Positions 15,097 to 23,271 of a stretch of DNA of 23,757 nucleotides are shown here, piece after piece; positions within the stretch are counted from its first letter, which is position 1; each line of letters opens with the position of its first letter. The notes under the pieces were generated by a model that made no database searches, was not told the DNA's origin, and worked only from the letters and a program-made list of their open reading frames with translations. Source of the stretch: Octadecabacter sp. (GTDB taxonomy: Bacteria; Pseudomonadota; Alphaproteobacteria; Rhodobacterales; Rhodobacteraceae); NCBI GenBank assembly GCA_018500065.2, contig JAHBAO020000005.1, positions 1 to 23,757 on the forward strand, written 5' to 3'. Position numbers and translations under genes: made by a program.

Positions 15097-15121
15097 CCCT
15101 CGCGCTAATATGGCGCGGGGG
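15097..15121 (+). repeat. Intercistronic hairpin between potF and potG
   Basis: CCCTCGCGC (15097-15105) pairs with 15113-15121 (nine base pairs, one wobble, seven-base loop), starting ten bases after the potF stop. The stem is GC-rich and followed by only two T, so it is more likely a 3-prime end stabiliser or partial attenuator that lets the binding protein be made in excess. Confidence 0.6.
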
Positions 15122-15143
15122 GTTCCCATTCAGAGGACAAGTG

Positions 15144-16292
15144 ATGGCGCAACCGAAACCGAATAAAGTCTTTGCCCCTTGGGATGATCCGGACGCAAAG
15201 CCGATTATCCAGTTCAAGAATGTGACCAAACGGTTTGGTGACTTTACCGCCATCGACAACCTGACCCTCGATATTTACCCACAAGAATTTTTTGCGCTTC
15301 TCGGCCCGTCTGGGTGCGGTAAAACCACGTTGATGCGCATGCTTGGTGGTTTCGAAACGCCAACCGAAGGTACCATCCTTCTGGATGGTGTCGACATTGG
15401 CCCCGTCCCCCCCAACGAGCGCCCCGTGAACATGATGTTCCAGTCTTACGCGCTGTTCCCGCATCTGTCCGTCTGGGACAACATCGCGTTCGGGTTGAAA
15501 CGGTCAAATATGCCGAAAGATCAGATCGGTGAACGGGTTGAGCGGATGCTAAAGCTGACGCAACTCGGCAAGTTCGCGAAACGAAAACCGCATCAAATTT
15601 CTGGCGGTCAACGCCAACGTGTCGCCCTTGCGCGCAGTTTGGCCAAGGCCCCTAAATTATTGTTATTAGACGAACCTTTGGGTGCGTTAGACAAAAAGCT
15701 GCGCAATGAAACGCAGTTCGAATTGATGGACATACAAGAAACCACCGGCACGACATTTGTGATCGTGACCCACGACCAAGAAGAAGCGATGACCGTCGCG
15801 TCACGCGTTGCGGTGATGGTTGATGGCAATCTAGCGCAGGTCGCCACGCCGGACCAAATATACGAAGCGCCCAGTTCCACCTATGTGGCGGATTTCATTG
15901 GCGATGTGAATATTATCGAAGGCGTCGTCGACCTGCCTGACGCTGAGGTGCCCGATGGCGCAGTGTCTATTCGCTGGTCTCCGACAGAGGCGCCCATCAT
16001 CGCCATGATGGACACTGCCTTGCCGACCGCATCGGCTTGTCATTTCGCGATCCGGCCCGAAAAGGTTTCTATCTCGACGGAAAAGCCGGAGGCGAAAAAT
16101 GTCATGTCCGGCAAGATTCTCGACATTGCGTATCTGGGCAATATTTCGACCTATCACGTTGAGGTCGCGCCTGGCCTCATCATAAAGGCACAGGCCACCA
16201 ACGTGCGCCGCCTCTCGCGGCGCAATCTGACCTGGGACGATCACGTCTACCTCAGCTGGACTGACACCGCTGGTGTCGTGTTGACGGAATGA
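15144..16292 (+). CDS. potG: Putrescine ABC transporter, ATP-binding protein
   Basis: Cytoplasmic ATPase of the PotFGHI importer. The 382-residue protein has Walker A GPSGCGKT (residues 54-61), the Q-loop in MMFQSYALFPH, signature ISGGQRQR, Walker B LLLLDEP and the switch VTHDQEEAM, followed by a C-terminal TOBE-type regulatory domain from about residue 255. KRKPHQISGGQRQRVALARS is close to E. coli PotG. The ATG at 15144 is preferred to the adjacent GTG at 15141 because AGAGGA (15132-15137) is better spaced. Its stop overlaps the potH start by four bases. Confidence 0.94.
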   Translation: MAQPKPNKVFAPWDDPDAKPIIQFKNVTKRFGDFTAIDNLTLDIYPQEFFALLGPSGCGKTTLMRMLGGFETPTEGTILLDGVDIGPVPPNERPVNMMFQSYALFPHLSVWDNIAFGLKRSNMPKDQIGERVERMLKLTQLGKFAKRKPHQISGGQRQRVALARSLAKAPKLLLLDEPLGALDKKLRNETQFELMDIQETTGTTFVIVTHDQEEAMTVASRVAVMVDGNLAQVATPDQIYEAPSSTYVADFIGDVNIIEGVVDLPDAEVPDGAVSIRWSPTEAPIIAMMDTALPTASACHFAIRPEKVSISTEKPEAKNVMSGKILDIAYLGNISTYHVEVAPGLIIKAQATNVRRLSRRNLTWDDHVYLSWTDTAGVVLTE

Positions 16293-17386
16293 AATTACGC
16301 CGCTCATTTCTGATTGCCGTTCCGTACACATGGCTTTTGATTTTCTTCCTTGTGCCGTTCGGGATCGTGCTGAAAATCTCGTTCTCTGACATCGCGCTGG
16401 CGATCCCACCCTACACCCCGACGTTGAAAGACGGGTTCTGGCAAATGCTGTCAGGATTGGACCTTGAGAACTACGCGTTCATCGGCGCGGGCGCAGTCTT
16501 TGCCCTGTTCGCCGTTGTCGTGATTTCAATCGCCATGTTTCAAATTGTCTATCCGAGGGTGCGCAGAGCGCTCATTCCCGATGCAAGATATGGCGTATTT
16601 GATAGCGCGGCGGCGGCGTTGACGACTTTGGCTGTGGCGTTGGTCAATGTCGCGCTGATCGTGGCCGTGTTGGGTTTGCTGTTTCCGGCCCTCAAGGCCT
16701 TCGTTGATATTCCCGATTTCCTTTACTTCGCGGCCTATCTTTCGTCGCTAAAAATAGCGATCATTTCGACCTTTCTAACACTGCTGATCGGCTACCCGAT
16801 TGCCTACGCGATGGCACGCGCCGCTGAACATTGGCGGCCCACATTGTTGATGCTGGTGATCCTACCGTTCTGGACCTCGTTTCTGATCCGCGTCTACGCA
16901 TGGATCGGCATCCTCAGCACGGAAGGCTACCTGAACCAGTTCCTGCTTGGGGTGGGTATCATTGGCGAACCCTTGGCGATCCTGAACACCCCAATCGCCG
17001 TCTACATCGGCATCGTTTACACCTATCTGCCCTTCATGGTGCTGCCGATCTACGCAGCATTGGACAAGATGGATGACAGCCTCGTGGAAGCCGCAGAAGA
17101 TCTCGGATGCACAGCGCTGTCCGCCTTCTGGCTCGTCACGGCGCCCCTGTCCAAACCCGGCGTCATCGCAGGGTGTTTCCTCGTGTTTATCCCGACGTTG
17201 GGCGAGTTCGTTATCCCGTCCCTATTGGGGGGGTCCAACACCGTGATGATCGGTAAGGTTCTGTGGGAGGAGTTCTTTAACAACCGCGATTGGCCTGTGG
17301 CCTCTGCGGTGGCGGTGATCCTGTTGTTGATCCTGATCATTCCCATCGTCCTATTCCAGCGCAACCAGCAGGAGGCAGATCAATGA
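16289..17386 (+). CDS. potH: Putrescine ABC transporter permease, with extra hydrophobic insertion
   Basis: Inner-membrane channel subunit. At 365 residues it is clearly longer than E. coli PotH (317). The N-terminal part (PYTWLLIFFLVPFGIVLKISFSD) and the core from about residue 143 (YFAAYLSSLKIAIISTF, then ILPFWTSFLIRVYAWIGIL) match the family, including the coupling loop LVEAAEDLGCTALSAFWLVTAPLSKPG and the end LWEEFFNNRDWPVASAVAV. Between them, about residues 64-142, is a segment with two membrane-like stretches (about 66-88 and 106-134) joined by a basic linker, which canonical PotH lacks. It keeps the frame and overlaps both neighbours by ATGA, so it is not an assembly break. Confidence 0.93.
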   Translation: MKLRRSFLIAVPYTWLLIFFLVPFGIVLKISFSDIALAIPPYTPTLKDGFWQMLSGLDLENYAFIGAGAVFALFAVVVISIAMFQIVYPRVRRALIPDARYGVFDSAAAALTTLAVALVNVALIVAVLGLLFPALKAFVDIPDFLYFAAYLSSLKIAIISTFLTLLIGYPIAYAMARAAEHWRPTLLMLVILPFWTSFLIRVYAWIGILSTEGYLNQFLLGVGIIGEPLAILNTPIAVYIGIVYTYLPFMVLPIYAALDKMDDSLVEAAEDLGCTALSAFWLVTAPLSKPGVIAGCFLVFIPTLGEFVIPSLLGGSNTVMIGKVLWEEFFNNRDWPVASAVAVILLLILIIPIVLFQRNQQEADQ

Positions 17387-18195
17387 GGCGGTTCTCATGG
17401 TTCAACGCCACCTCCCTAACGTTCGGATTCGCGTTTCTTTACCTGCCGATGCTGATGTTGATCATTTACAGCTTCAACGAGTCCCGTCTGGTGACCGTTT
17501 GGGCGGGCTTTTCCACGAAATGGTATGGCGAGCTGATGCAGAACGAAGCGTTCTTGGACGCGGCTTGGGTCACGATCAAAGTGGCGTTCTGGTCGTCCAC
17601 CTTGGCGACGATCCTTGGAACGATGGCCGCTTACATCATGGTCCGCGCAGGGCGCTTCCGCGGGCGCGGCTTGTTCAGCGGCATGATCTACGCTCCTCTT
17701 GTGATGCCCGAAGTTATCACCGGCCTGTCCCTGCTATTGTTCTTCATCGCTGTCGACGTGAACCGCGGAATTTTGACCATCGTTCTGGCGCACACAACCT
17801 TTGCAATGTGTTATGTTTCAGTCGTCGTCACATCGCGATTGGTCAGCTTTGACAACGCCCTTGAGGAAGCCGCGCTCGACCTTGGGTGCACGCCGTTTGA
17901 CGCGTTCCGGTCCGTCACATTACCAATCATTTTGCCCGCGGTGATTTCGGGGTGGCTGCTGGCGTTTACGCTGTCGCTGGATGATCTGGTGATCGCGACA
18001 TTTACGTCTGGTCCAAGCTCAACCACGTTGCCGATTAAGATTTTCAGCGCCGTGCGCCTTGGCGTGACGCCAGAAATCAACGCGCTGTCGACGATTATGA
18101 TTTTGCTTGTAACGGTTGGGGTTATTGCGGCGTCGCTGATCTCACGAAGTCTTGCGATAAAAGCGAAAGCGGATGAACGAAACGCCCAGAGCTGA
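17383..18195 (+). CDS. potI: Putrescine ABC transporter permease
   Basis: Second channel subunit of PotFGHI. The 270-residue protein has a typical PotI start (FLYLPMLMLIIYSFNESR), about six membrane helices, and the coupling loop LEEAALDLGCTPFDAFRSVTLPIILPA. SFTSGP-like motif ATFTSGPSSTTLPIKIFSAVRLGVTPEINALST is typical of the end of these permeases. The ATG at 17383 overlaps the potH stop by four bases; the frame is open to 17290, but that part is a shadow of potH. It is the last gene of the operon, and its stop codon lies in the terminator stem. Confidence 0.94.
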   Translation: MRRFSWFNATSLTFGFAFLYLPMLMLIIYSFNESRLVTVWAGFSTKWYGELMQNEAFLDAAWVTIKVAFWSSTLATILGTMAAYIMVRAGRFRGRGLFSGMIYAPLVMPEVITGLSLLLFFIAVDVNRGILTIVLAHTTFAMCYVSVVVTSRLVSFDNALEEAALDLGCTPFDAFRSVTLPIILPAVISGWLLAFTLSLDDLVIATFTSGPSSTTLPIKIFSAVRLGVTPEINALSTIMILLVTVGVIAASLISRSLAIKAKADERNAQS

Positions 18196-18212
18196 AATCT
18201 TTTGAAGATTTC
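18194..18212. terminator. Two-way hairpin between potI and phoB
   Basis: GAAATCTT (18194-18201) pairs perfectly with AAGATTTC (18205-18212) around TTG. The left arm includes the last bases of the potI stop, and the right arm ends three bases from the phoB stop. The stem is AT-rich with short T-rich flanks, so it may serve both converging transcripts, perhaps weakly. Confidence 0.55.
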
Positions 18213-18214
18213 AT

Positions 18215-18898
18215 TTAGCCGAGCGCATAACCTGCGCCGCGCACGGTGCGCACAGGGTCCGTGCCACCCTTACTGGTGAGGACCTTGCGCAACCGTCCGA
18301 TATGAACGTCCACAGTGCGCGTATCCACATAGTTGTCTCGCCCCCACACACGGTCCAGCAGCAATTCACGGCTCCAAACGCGGCCCGGGTTTTCCATGAA
18401 ATTGGCCAATAGGCGGAACTCTGTCGGGCCAAGTTTCAGTTCAACATCAGCGCGGGTCACGCGGTGGGTTTCCCCGTCGAGCGCGATGTCTTCAAACGTT
18501 AACATTTGTCCCACGGCGCTTGGGCGCACACGGCGCAGTTGGGTGCGCACGCGGGCCATGAGTTCGGCAACCGTGTAGGGCTTCACCACATAATCATCCG
18601 CGCCAGTTTCTAGGCCGCGTACCTTGTCGACTTCCTCTGACCGTGCCGAGAGCATGATGATAGGAATGTCGCGGGTTTCTGTGCGCGTCTTGAGCTGGCG
18701 ACAAATCTCAATGCCAGACACATGCGGCAGCATCCAATCGAGCACGATCATATCAGGTGTGTCTTCTTGCACCGCCAATAACCCCTGTTCCCCATCTGCC
18801 GCCACGCTGACGCGGTACCCTTCAGCCGTCAGATTATAGCTGAGAACCTCACGCTGGGCAGGTTCGTCTTCGATGATGAGGACATGGGGTTGTGACAT
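18215..18898 (-). CDS. phoB: Phosphate regulon response regulator PhoB
   Basis: OmpR-class response regulator that activates phosphate-starvation genes after phosphorylation by PhoR. The 227-residue protein has a receiver domain (about 1-120) with acidic pocket Glu10-Asp11, phospho-acceptor Asp54 (IVLDWMLPHVSG) and Lys106 (DDYVVKPY). A C-terminal winged helix follows, with GPTEFRLLANFMENPGRVWSRELLLDRVWG and the DVHIGRLRKVL recognition region. The ATG at 18898 is chosen because it starts the receiver domain two bases after the phoU stop; the longer open frame to 19054 is antisense-like sequence within phoU. Operon position after pstSCAB-phoU supports PhoB over other OmpR proteins. No phoR is in the window. 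Confidence 0.94.
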   Translation of the reverse strand: MSQPHVLIIEDEPAQREVLSYNLTAEGYRVSVAADGEQGLLAVQEDTPDMIVLDWMLPHVSGIEICRQLKTRTETRDIPIIMLSARSEEVDKVRGLETGADDYVVKPYTVAELMARVRTQLRRVRPSAVGQMLTFEDIALDGETHRVTRADVELKLGPTEFRLLANFMENPGRVWSRELLLDRVWGRDNYVDTRTVDVHIGRLRKVLTSKGGTDPVRTVRGAGYALG

Positions 18899-18900
18899 TG

Positions 18901-19605
18901 CTATAGCTCTGCCGCTGCGATTGTGCTGCTCATCTTCGGGCGGTCTTCTTCGGGCATTTCGCCTGTGACCATATAGATCACCTGTTCGGCCATATTGGTC
19001 ACCAGATCGCCCATGCGTTCGACGTTCTTGGCAATGAAATGCATGTGCATACACGCCGAAATGTTGCGTGGGTCTTCCATCATGAAGGTCAGGAATTCGC
19101 GGAACAATGCGTTGTACATTTGATCCACGTCCAGATCGCGCTGGCGGACGTTTTCAGCTAGCTCAACATCGCGGCGCACATAGGCATCAAGCGCGTCACC
19201 CAGCATGGATTGCACTTCTTTGGACATCCGGCGCAGGGCTGCGTCAGCGCCGTTAATCGGCTTTAGATCCGCAAGGATTGGCGTGCGTTTGGCTATGTTT
19301 TTGGCGTAATCCCCGACCCGTTCCAGTGACGCGGACAGTTTCAAAACCGATAACAGCGCGCGCAGGTCTTTGGACACAGGGGCACGCAGCGCAATGGTGC
19401 GCGCCGCCGCCTCGTTGATCTGTTCCTCAAGCGCATCGATTGCCTTGTCACCCTTACGCACCACGTCAGCGCGTTCAATATCGCGCACCTCAAGCGCTTT
19501 GGCACTTTCTAGGATCGCATGTTCAACCATGCCGCCCATTTTCATGATAAGGGATTGAATTTCCTCAAGATCGCGGTCGTAGGCAGATGAAATGTGTTCG
19601 TTCAT
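18901..19605 (-). CDS. phoU: Phosphate signalling protein PhoU
   Basis: Cytoplasmic protein that links the Pst transporter to PhoR and keeps the Pho regulon off when phosphate is plentiful. The 234-residue all-helical protein has the two PhoU repeats, each with the metal-site motif: LERVGDYAKNIAKR (from residue 94) and NVERMGDLVTNMAEQ in the C-terminal half. The start at 19605 has an excellent ribosome site (AGGAGA) in the ten-base gap after pstB. The phoB start lies two bases past its stop. Confidence 0.96.
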   Translation of the reverse strand: MNEHISSAYDRDLEEIQSLIMKMGGMVEHAILESAKALEVRDIERADVVRKGDKAIDALEEQINEAAARTIALRAPVSKDLRALLSVLKLSASLERVGDYAKNIAKRTPILADLKPINGADAALRRMSKEVQSMLGDALDAYVRRDVELAENVRQRDLDVDQMYNALFREFLTFMMEDPRNISACMHMHFIAKNVERMGDLVTNMAEQVIYMVTGEMPEEDRPKMSSTIAAAEL

Positions 19606-19615
19606 GTCGCTCTCC

Positions 19616-20395
19616 TTACCCGATCCGACCAGAGATATAGCTCTCTGTGCGCGGATCTTCGGGGTTGGTGAAAATCTTATCAGTTTCGCCGAATTCTACC
19701 AGATTGCCGAGGTGGAAGAAGGCCGTTTTCTGGCTCACACGCGCAGCCTGCTGCATAGAGTGGGTGACGATGACGACGCTATAGCTTTGGCGCAGCTCGT
19801 CGATCAGTTCTTCGACTTGCGCGGTCGCGATTGGGTCAAGGGCCGAACAGGGTTCATCCATCAACAAGACTTCGGGGGACGTGGCAATCGCGCGTGCGAT
19901 ACACAAGCGCTGCTGTTGCCCGCCGGACAGTCCCGTCCCCGGTGAATGCAGCCGATCCTTGGCTTCCGTCCAAAGCGCGGCTTTGCGAAGGGATTTTTCA
20001 ACAATCTCATCCAGTTCGGCCTTGGTACGGGCCAACCCGTGGATTTTCGGGCCATAGGCCACGTTGTCATAGATGGATTTCGGGAAGGGATTCGGTTTTT
20101 GGAACACCATTCCGACCTTGGCACGTAGCTGCACAGGGTCAACGGCTGGATCGTAGATGTCTTCGCCGTCCAGCAGGATATCGCCCTGCACACGGCAAAT
20201 ATCAATCGTGTCGTTCATCCGGTTCAAGCACCGCAGGAACGTAGACTTGCCACAGCCAGACGGACCAATGAACGCGGTCACAGTCTTGTCTTCGATGTCG
20301 ACATTCACGTCTTTAATGGCGTGGTTGTCGCCATAATAGACCTGCACGTCCTTGGCAGAGATTTTGTAGTCGGTCATGTAAGTTGTGTCCTTCAT
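19616..20395 (-). CDS. pstB: Phosphate ABC transporter ATP-binding protein
   Basis: ATPase of the high-affinity PstSCAB phosphate importer. The 259-residue protein has Walker A GPSGCGKS (44-51), the PstB-typical KPNPFPKSIYDNVAYGP, signature LSGGQ (156-160) and Walker B LLMDEPCSALDP (177-188). Two starts are possible: the ATG at 20395, four bases past the pstA stop, and an ATG at 20377 with AAGGA about ten bases upstream. The longer form is reported; the choice changes only six residues. Confidence 0.96.
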   Translation of the reverse strand: MKDTTYMTDYKISAKDVQVYYGDNHAIKDVNVDIEDKTVTAFIGPSGCGKSTFLRCLNRMNDTIDICRVQGDILLDGEDIYDPAVDPVQLRAKVGMVFQKPNPFPKSIYDNVAYGPKIHGLARTKAELDEIVEKSLRKAALWTEAKDRLHSPGTGLSGGQQQRLCIARAIATSPEVLLMDEPCSALDPIATAQVEELIDELRQSYSVVIVTHSMQQAARVSQKTAFFHLGNLVEFGETDKIFTNPEDPRTESYISGRIG

Positions 20396-20399
20396 TGCG

Positions 20400-21707
20400 C
20401 TACCAGCGCCGTTCGAATTTTTTGCGCAGGAAGATGGCGATGGCGTTCATCAGCAACAAGAACACCAGCAGCACGATGATCCCGCCCCATGCTTTTTCAT
20501 AAAAGCCCACGTCTGCACGCGCGGCCCATGTGTATATTTGCGCCGGCATTGCCGAGTTCGGGTCCAAGAAACCCGCTGCAACGCCGTCTGGAAATTCGCG
20601 AGCGACAAAGCCGACCATGCCGATCAGTAAAAGCGGTGCCGTTTCACCCAAGGCCTGCGCGAGGCCGATGATCGTACCCGTCAGAATACCTGGCATCGCC
20701 AGCGGCAGCACATGGTGAAACACCGATTGCATCTTTGATGCGCCGATGCCCAGTGCGGCGTCGCGAATGGACGGTGGCACAGATTTCAAAGACGCACGGG
20801 TTGAAATGATAATCGTCGGCAATGTCATCAGCGTTAGCACCAAGCCGCCGACCAATGGCGCAGATTGTGGCAGGTGCATGAACTGGATGAATACGGACAG
20901 GCCCAAGATGCCGAACACAATCGAGGGCACGGCTGCGAGGTTTGAGATATTTACCTCAACCAAGTCGGTAAAGCGGTTCTTTGGGGCGAATTCTTCTAGG
21001 TAAATCGACGCGGCGACCCCGATGGGCAAGCTGAGGAACAATACCACCAACATCATGAAAAACGACCCAATCACAGATGCTCCGATCCCCGCCCCGCCCG
21101 GGTTGTCCACGCCAGAATCTGTACCCGTTAGGAACGCCCAGTTAAAGCGCCCCGTCATCAGGCCCGCATCGCGTAGAACATCGACCACGTCGAGGTCGGC
21201 TTTCTCAAGGAAGCGGCTGTCGACCAAGGTGTCGCGTGTGACGCGCCCCCTGAAGTAGCCTTCAACACGGGACGACAATTGCAATTGAAACGTCGTTGGA
21301 ACGCCGATGTCGTTCGGGTTTTCACGGTAATGGGCACGAATATCGCCCCCGACTTTGCCGAGCATGCGTTCAAGCGCGGCGGCATCATAGGCAACGTCAA
21401 CACCCTGCGCGTCCAGCTGTGCCGCAAAGTTGTCGACGAAAATATCGCGATAAACCGCCGTTTTCAAAAGTTGGCTTTCAGCATCATCGAATTGTTCTTG
21501 GCTTAACGTCACGTCCAGTTTCATCACGTATTGTGTGAATGCTGGCAGGCCAGATTTCAGGATAGTGAAGGTCAACGCGGCCAAGAAAAGCCCACCAATC
21601 GCAAGGGCGATGATGCCATAGCTGCGGAACCGCTTTTCGGCGGCATTGCGGTTCTTGGTGTGTGGGTCTTGCACCTTTAACGATGTGAATTTGGGTGTGT
21701 CAGTCAT
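20400..21707 (-). CDS. pstA: Phosphate ABC transporter permease PstA
   Basis: Inner-membrane permease of the Pst importer. At 435 residues it is the long form typical of alphaproteobacteria. The first membrane helix (about residues 30-54) is followed by a soluble region of about 150 residues before the conserved channel part (ASVIGSFFMMLVVLFLSLPIGVAASIYLEEFAP, then NLAAVPSIVFGILGL). The ATG at 21707 overlaps the pstC stop by one base (TAATG). A longer open frame reaching 21764 lies within pstC and is not used. Confidence 0.95.
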   Translation of the reverse strand: MTDTPKFTSLKVQDPHTKNRNAAEKRFRSYGIIALAIGGLFLAALTFTILKSGLPAFTQYVMKLDVTLSQEQFDDAESQLLKTAVYRDIFVDNFAAQLDAQGVDVAYDAAALERMLGKVGGDIRAHYRENPNDIGVPTTFQLQLSSRVEGYFRGRVTRDTLVDSRFLEKADLDVVDVLRDAGLMTGRFNWAFLTGTDSGVDNPGGAGIGASVIGSFFMMLVVLFLSLPIGVAASIYLEEFAPKNRFTDLVEVNISNLAAVPSIVFGILGLSVFIQFMHLPQSAPLVGGLVLTLMTLPTIIISTRASLKSVPPSIRDAALGIGASKMQSVFHHVLPLAMPGILTGTIIGLAQALGETAPLLLIGMVGFVAREFPDGVAAGFLDPNSAMPAQIYTWAARADVGFYEKAWGGIIVLLVFLLLMNAIAIFLRKKFERRW

Positions 21708-23188
21708 TAGTCGTACTGCTCCCGATATTTGCGCACGATATAAAGCGCGAAGACGTTCAAGCACAGGGTGATGACAAACAGCGTCATCCCCAACGCGAAG
21801 GCCACCATCGTTTCTGGGCTGTTAAATTCACCGTCACCCGTGAGCTGGCTGACGATTTTTGCGGTCACGGTGGTCATGGCTTCAAACGGATTGAGCGATA
21901 GGCTCGCGGCCGCCCCTGCCCCCAAGACCACGATCATGGTTTCCCCGATCGCGCGCGACGCCGCCAAAAGGATCGCGCCAACAATACCGGGCAAGGCTGC
22001 GGGTAGGATCACTTGGCGGATGGTCTCCGATTGCGTGGCCCCAAGGCCGTATGACCCATCGCGCATCGCTTGGGGGACCGCGTTGATGATATCGTCAGAC
22101 AAGGACGACACGAACGGGATCAACATAATGCCCATCACCGAGCCTGCGGTGATCGCCGCGGTGCCGCCCGACATCCAATTCACCCCAAACAGGCCACCAT
22201 TACCAAAGGCGTTGACCAACAGCGGGCCAACGGTCAGCAGCGCAAACAGCCCGTAAACAATTGTTGGAATACCTGCGAGGATTTCCAGCATCGGTTTGGC
22301 AAAGGCGCGCACCCGATCAGAGGCGTATTCTGACAGGTAAATCGCGGAAAACAGGCCCAGCGGCACGGCCACGATCAATGAGATGATCGAGATAAACATC
22401 GTGCCCCAGATCAATGGCAGGAACCCAAGGTCAGATGCACCACCGCGCCCCGAAAAGCTGGGCTCCCAACGGGTTCCGAAAAAGAAATCAGCGGCAGGAT
22501 ATGTTTGGAAGAAATCTATGGTGTTGAAGATCAAGCTAAAAACGATGCCGACTGTCGTAAGCACGGCCACAGTAGCAGCACTGAACAATAGAACCAAAAC
22601 ACCGCGTTCAACAACATTGCGCGCGCGGTAGTCTTTGTTCGTACGCCGAAGCGCAACCGCAAAGCCCGCCAGCGCAACGGCAAGTACCACAAAGCCGCGC
22701 AACACGTTGCCGGTTGTTGCAAGCGCGCGGTAGTGGCGCGCGCCATCTAATGTCAGTTGTGTCACATCCGACCCAACCGCGACGCCAACACCCGCCAAAA
22801 CATCACGTATATTCGTGCTTTCAGCGTCCAACGCGGCAATCGCGTCGTCGCTCAGCACGCCTTGTGCGACAACCACATCCAGACCATCGGCCACGCGGCG
22901 CATGTCTTGAACGATCAGCGCACTGGACACACCTTCAGCGCCGACTTGATCCGCGATCAAACCAGACACGGATTGATTGATAAAAAGCGGCTGTGCGACC
23001 AGCCAGATCACAAGCAAAATCGCAGACGGAACAAAAACGCTTAGCGCCACGTTCTGTCCGTAATATCCTTTGAGAGAATGCAGCAAGCGCTGATCACCGC
23101 TGGCAGAACGCAGCGCGCGGTGGGTCCCCATGACGTAGCCAATGGCGGACAGTGCAAGCACCAATATGACAGTTAGCAGCAATGACAT
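21707..23188 (-). CDS. pstC: Phosphate ABC transporter permease PstC
   Basis: Partner permease of PstA. The 493-residue protein is the long alphaproteobacterial form. An N-terminal helix (MSLLLTVILVLALSAIGYVMG), a second near residues 50-70, and a soluble domain to about 155 precede the conserved channel (FIS-IISLIVAVPLGLFSAIYLSEYA, AGIPTIVYGLFAL, RDGSYGLGATQSETIRQVILPAALPG coupling loop). The start at 23188 is preferred over TTG at 23239, because the latter falls in the loop of the pstS terminator hairpin and gives an untypical N-terminus. No strong ribosome site is seen. Confidence 0.92.
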   Translation of the reverse strand: MSLLLTVILVLALSAIGYVMGTHRALRSASGDQRLLHSLKGYYGQNVALSVFVPSAILLVIWLVAQPLFINQSVSGLIADQVGAEGVSSALIVQDMRRVADGLDVVVAQGVLSDDAIAALDAESTNIRDVLAGVGVAVGSDVTQLTLDGARHYRALATTGNVLRGFVVLAVALAGFAVALRRTNKDYRARNVVERGVLVLLFSAATVAVLTTVGIVFSLIFNTIDFFQTYPAADFFFGTRWEPSFSGRGGASDLGFLPLIWGTMFISIISLIVAVPLGLFSAIYLSEYASDRVRAFAKPMLEILAGIPTIVYGLFALLTVGPLLVNAFGNGGLFGVNWMSGGTAAITAGSVMGIMLIPFVSSLSDDIINAVPQAMRDGSYGLGATQSETIRQVILPAALPGIVGAILLAASRAIGETMIVVLGAGAAASLSLNPFEAMTTVTAKIVSQLTGDGEFNSPETMVAFALGMTLFVITLCLNVFALYIVRKYREQYD

Positions 23189-23216
23189 TGCGGTTGTGCC
23201 CCCAAGCAGCAAGCCT

Positions 23217-23254
23217 AAAAATTGGTTCAGGCGGCCCAAGATTGGGCCACCTGA
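23217..23254 (-). terminator. Hairpin with U run between pstS and pstC
   Basis: On the minus strand a twelve-base-pair stem (complement of 23243-23254 with 23227-23238, one wobble, loop ATCT) is followed, after five bases, by five U (complement of 23217-23221). It lies about 18 bases after the pstS stop. It probably acts as a leaky terminator, so that PstS is made in excess over the membrane subunits. Confidence 0.75.
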
Positions 23255-23271
23255 GGTTTTAAATAGGCGCG

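Noticed and set aside
18899..19054. N-terminal extension of PhoB by 52 residues.
   Set aside because: It is a shifted frame of phoU, with no domain; the receiver domain starts at the ATG at 18898.
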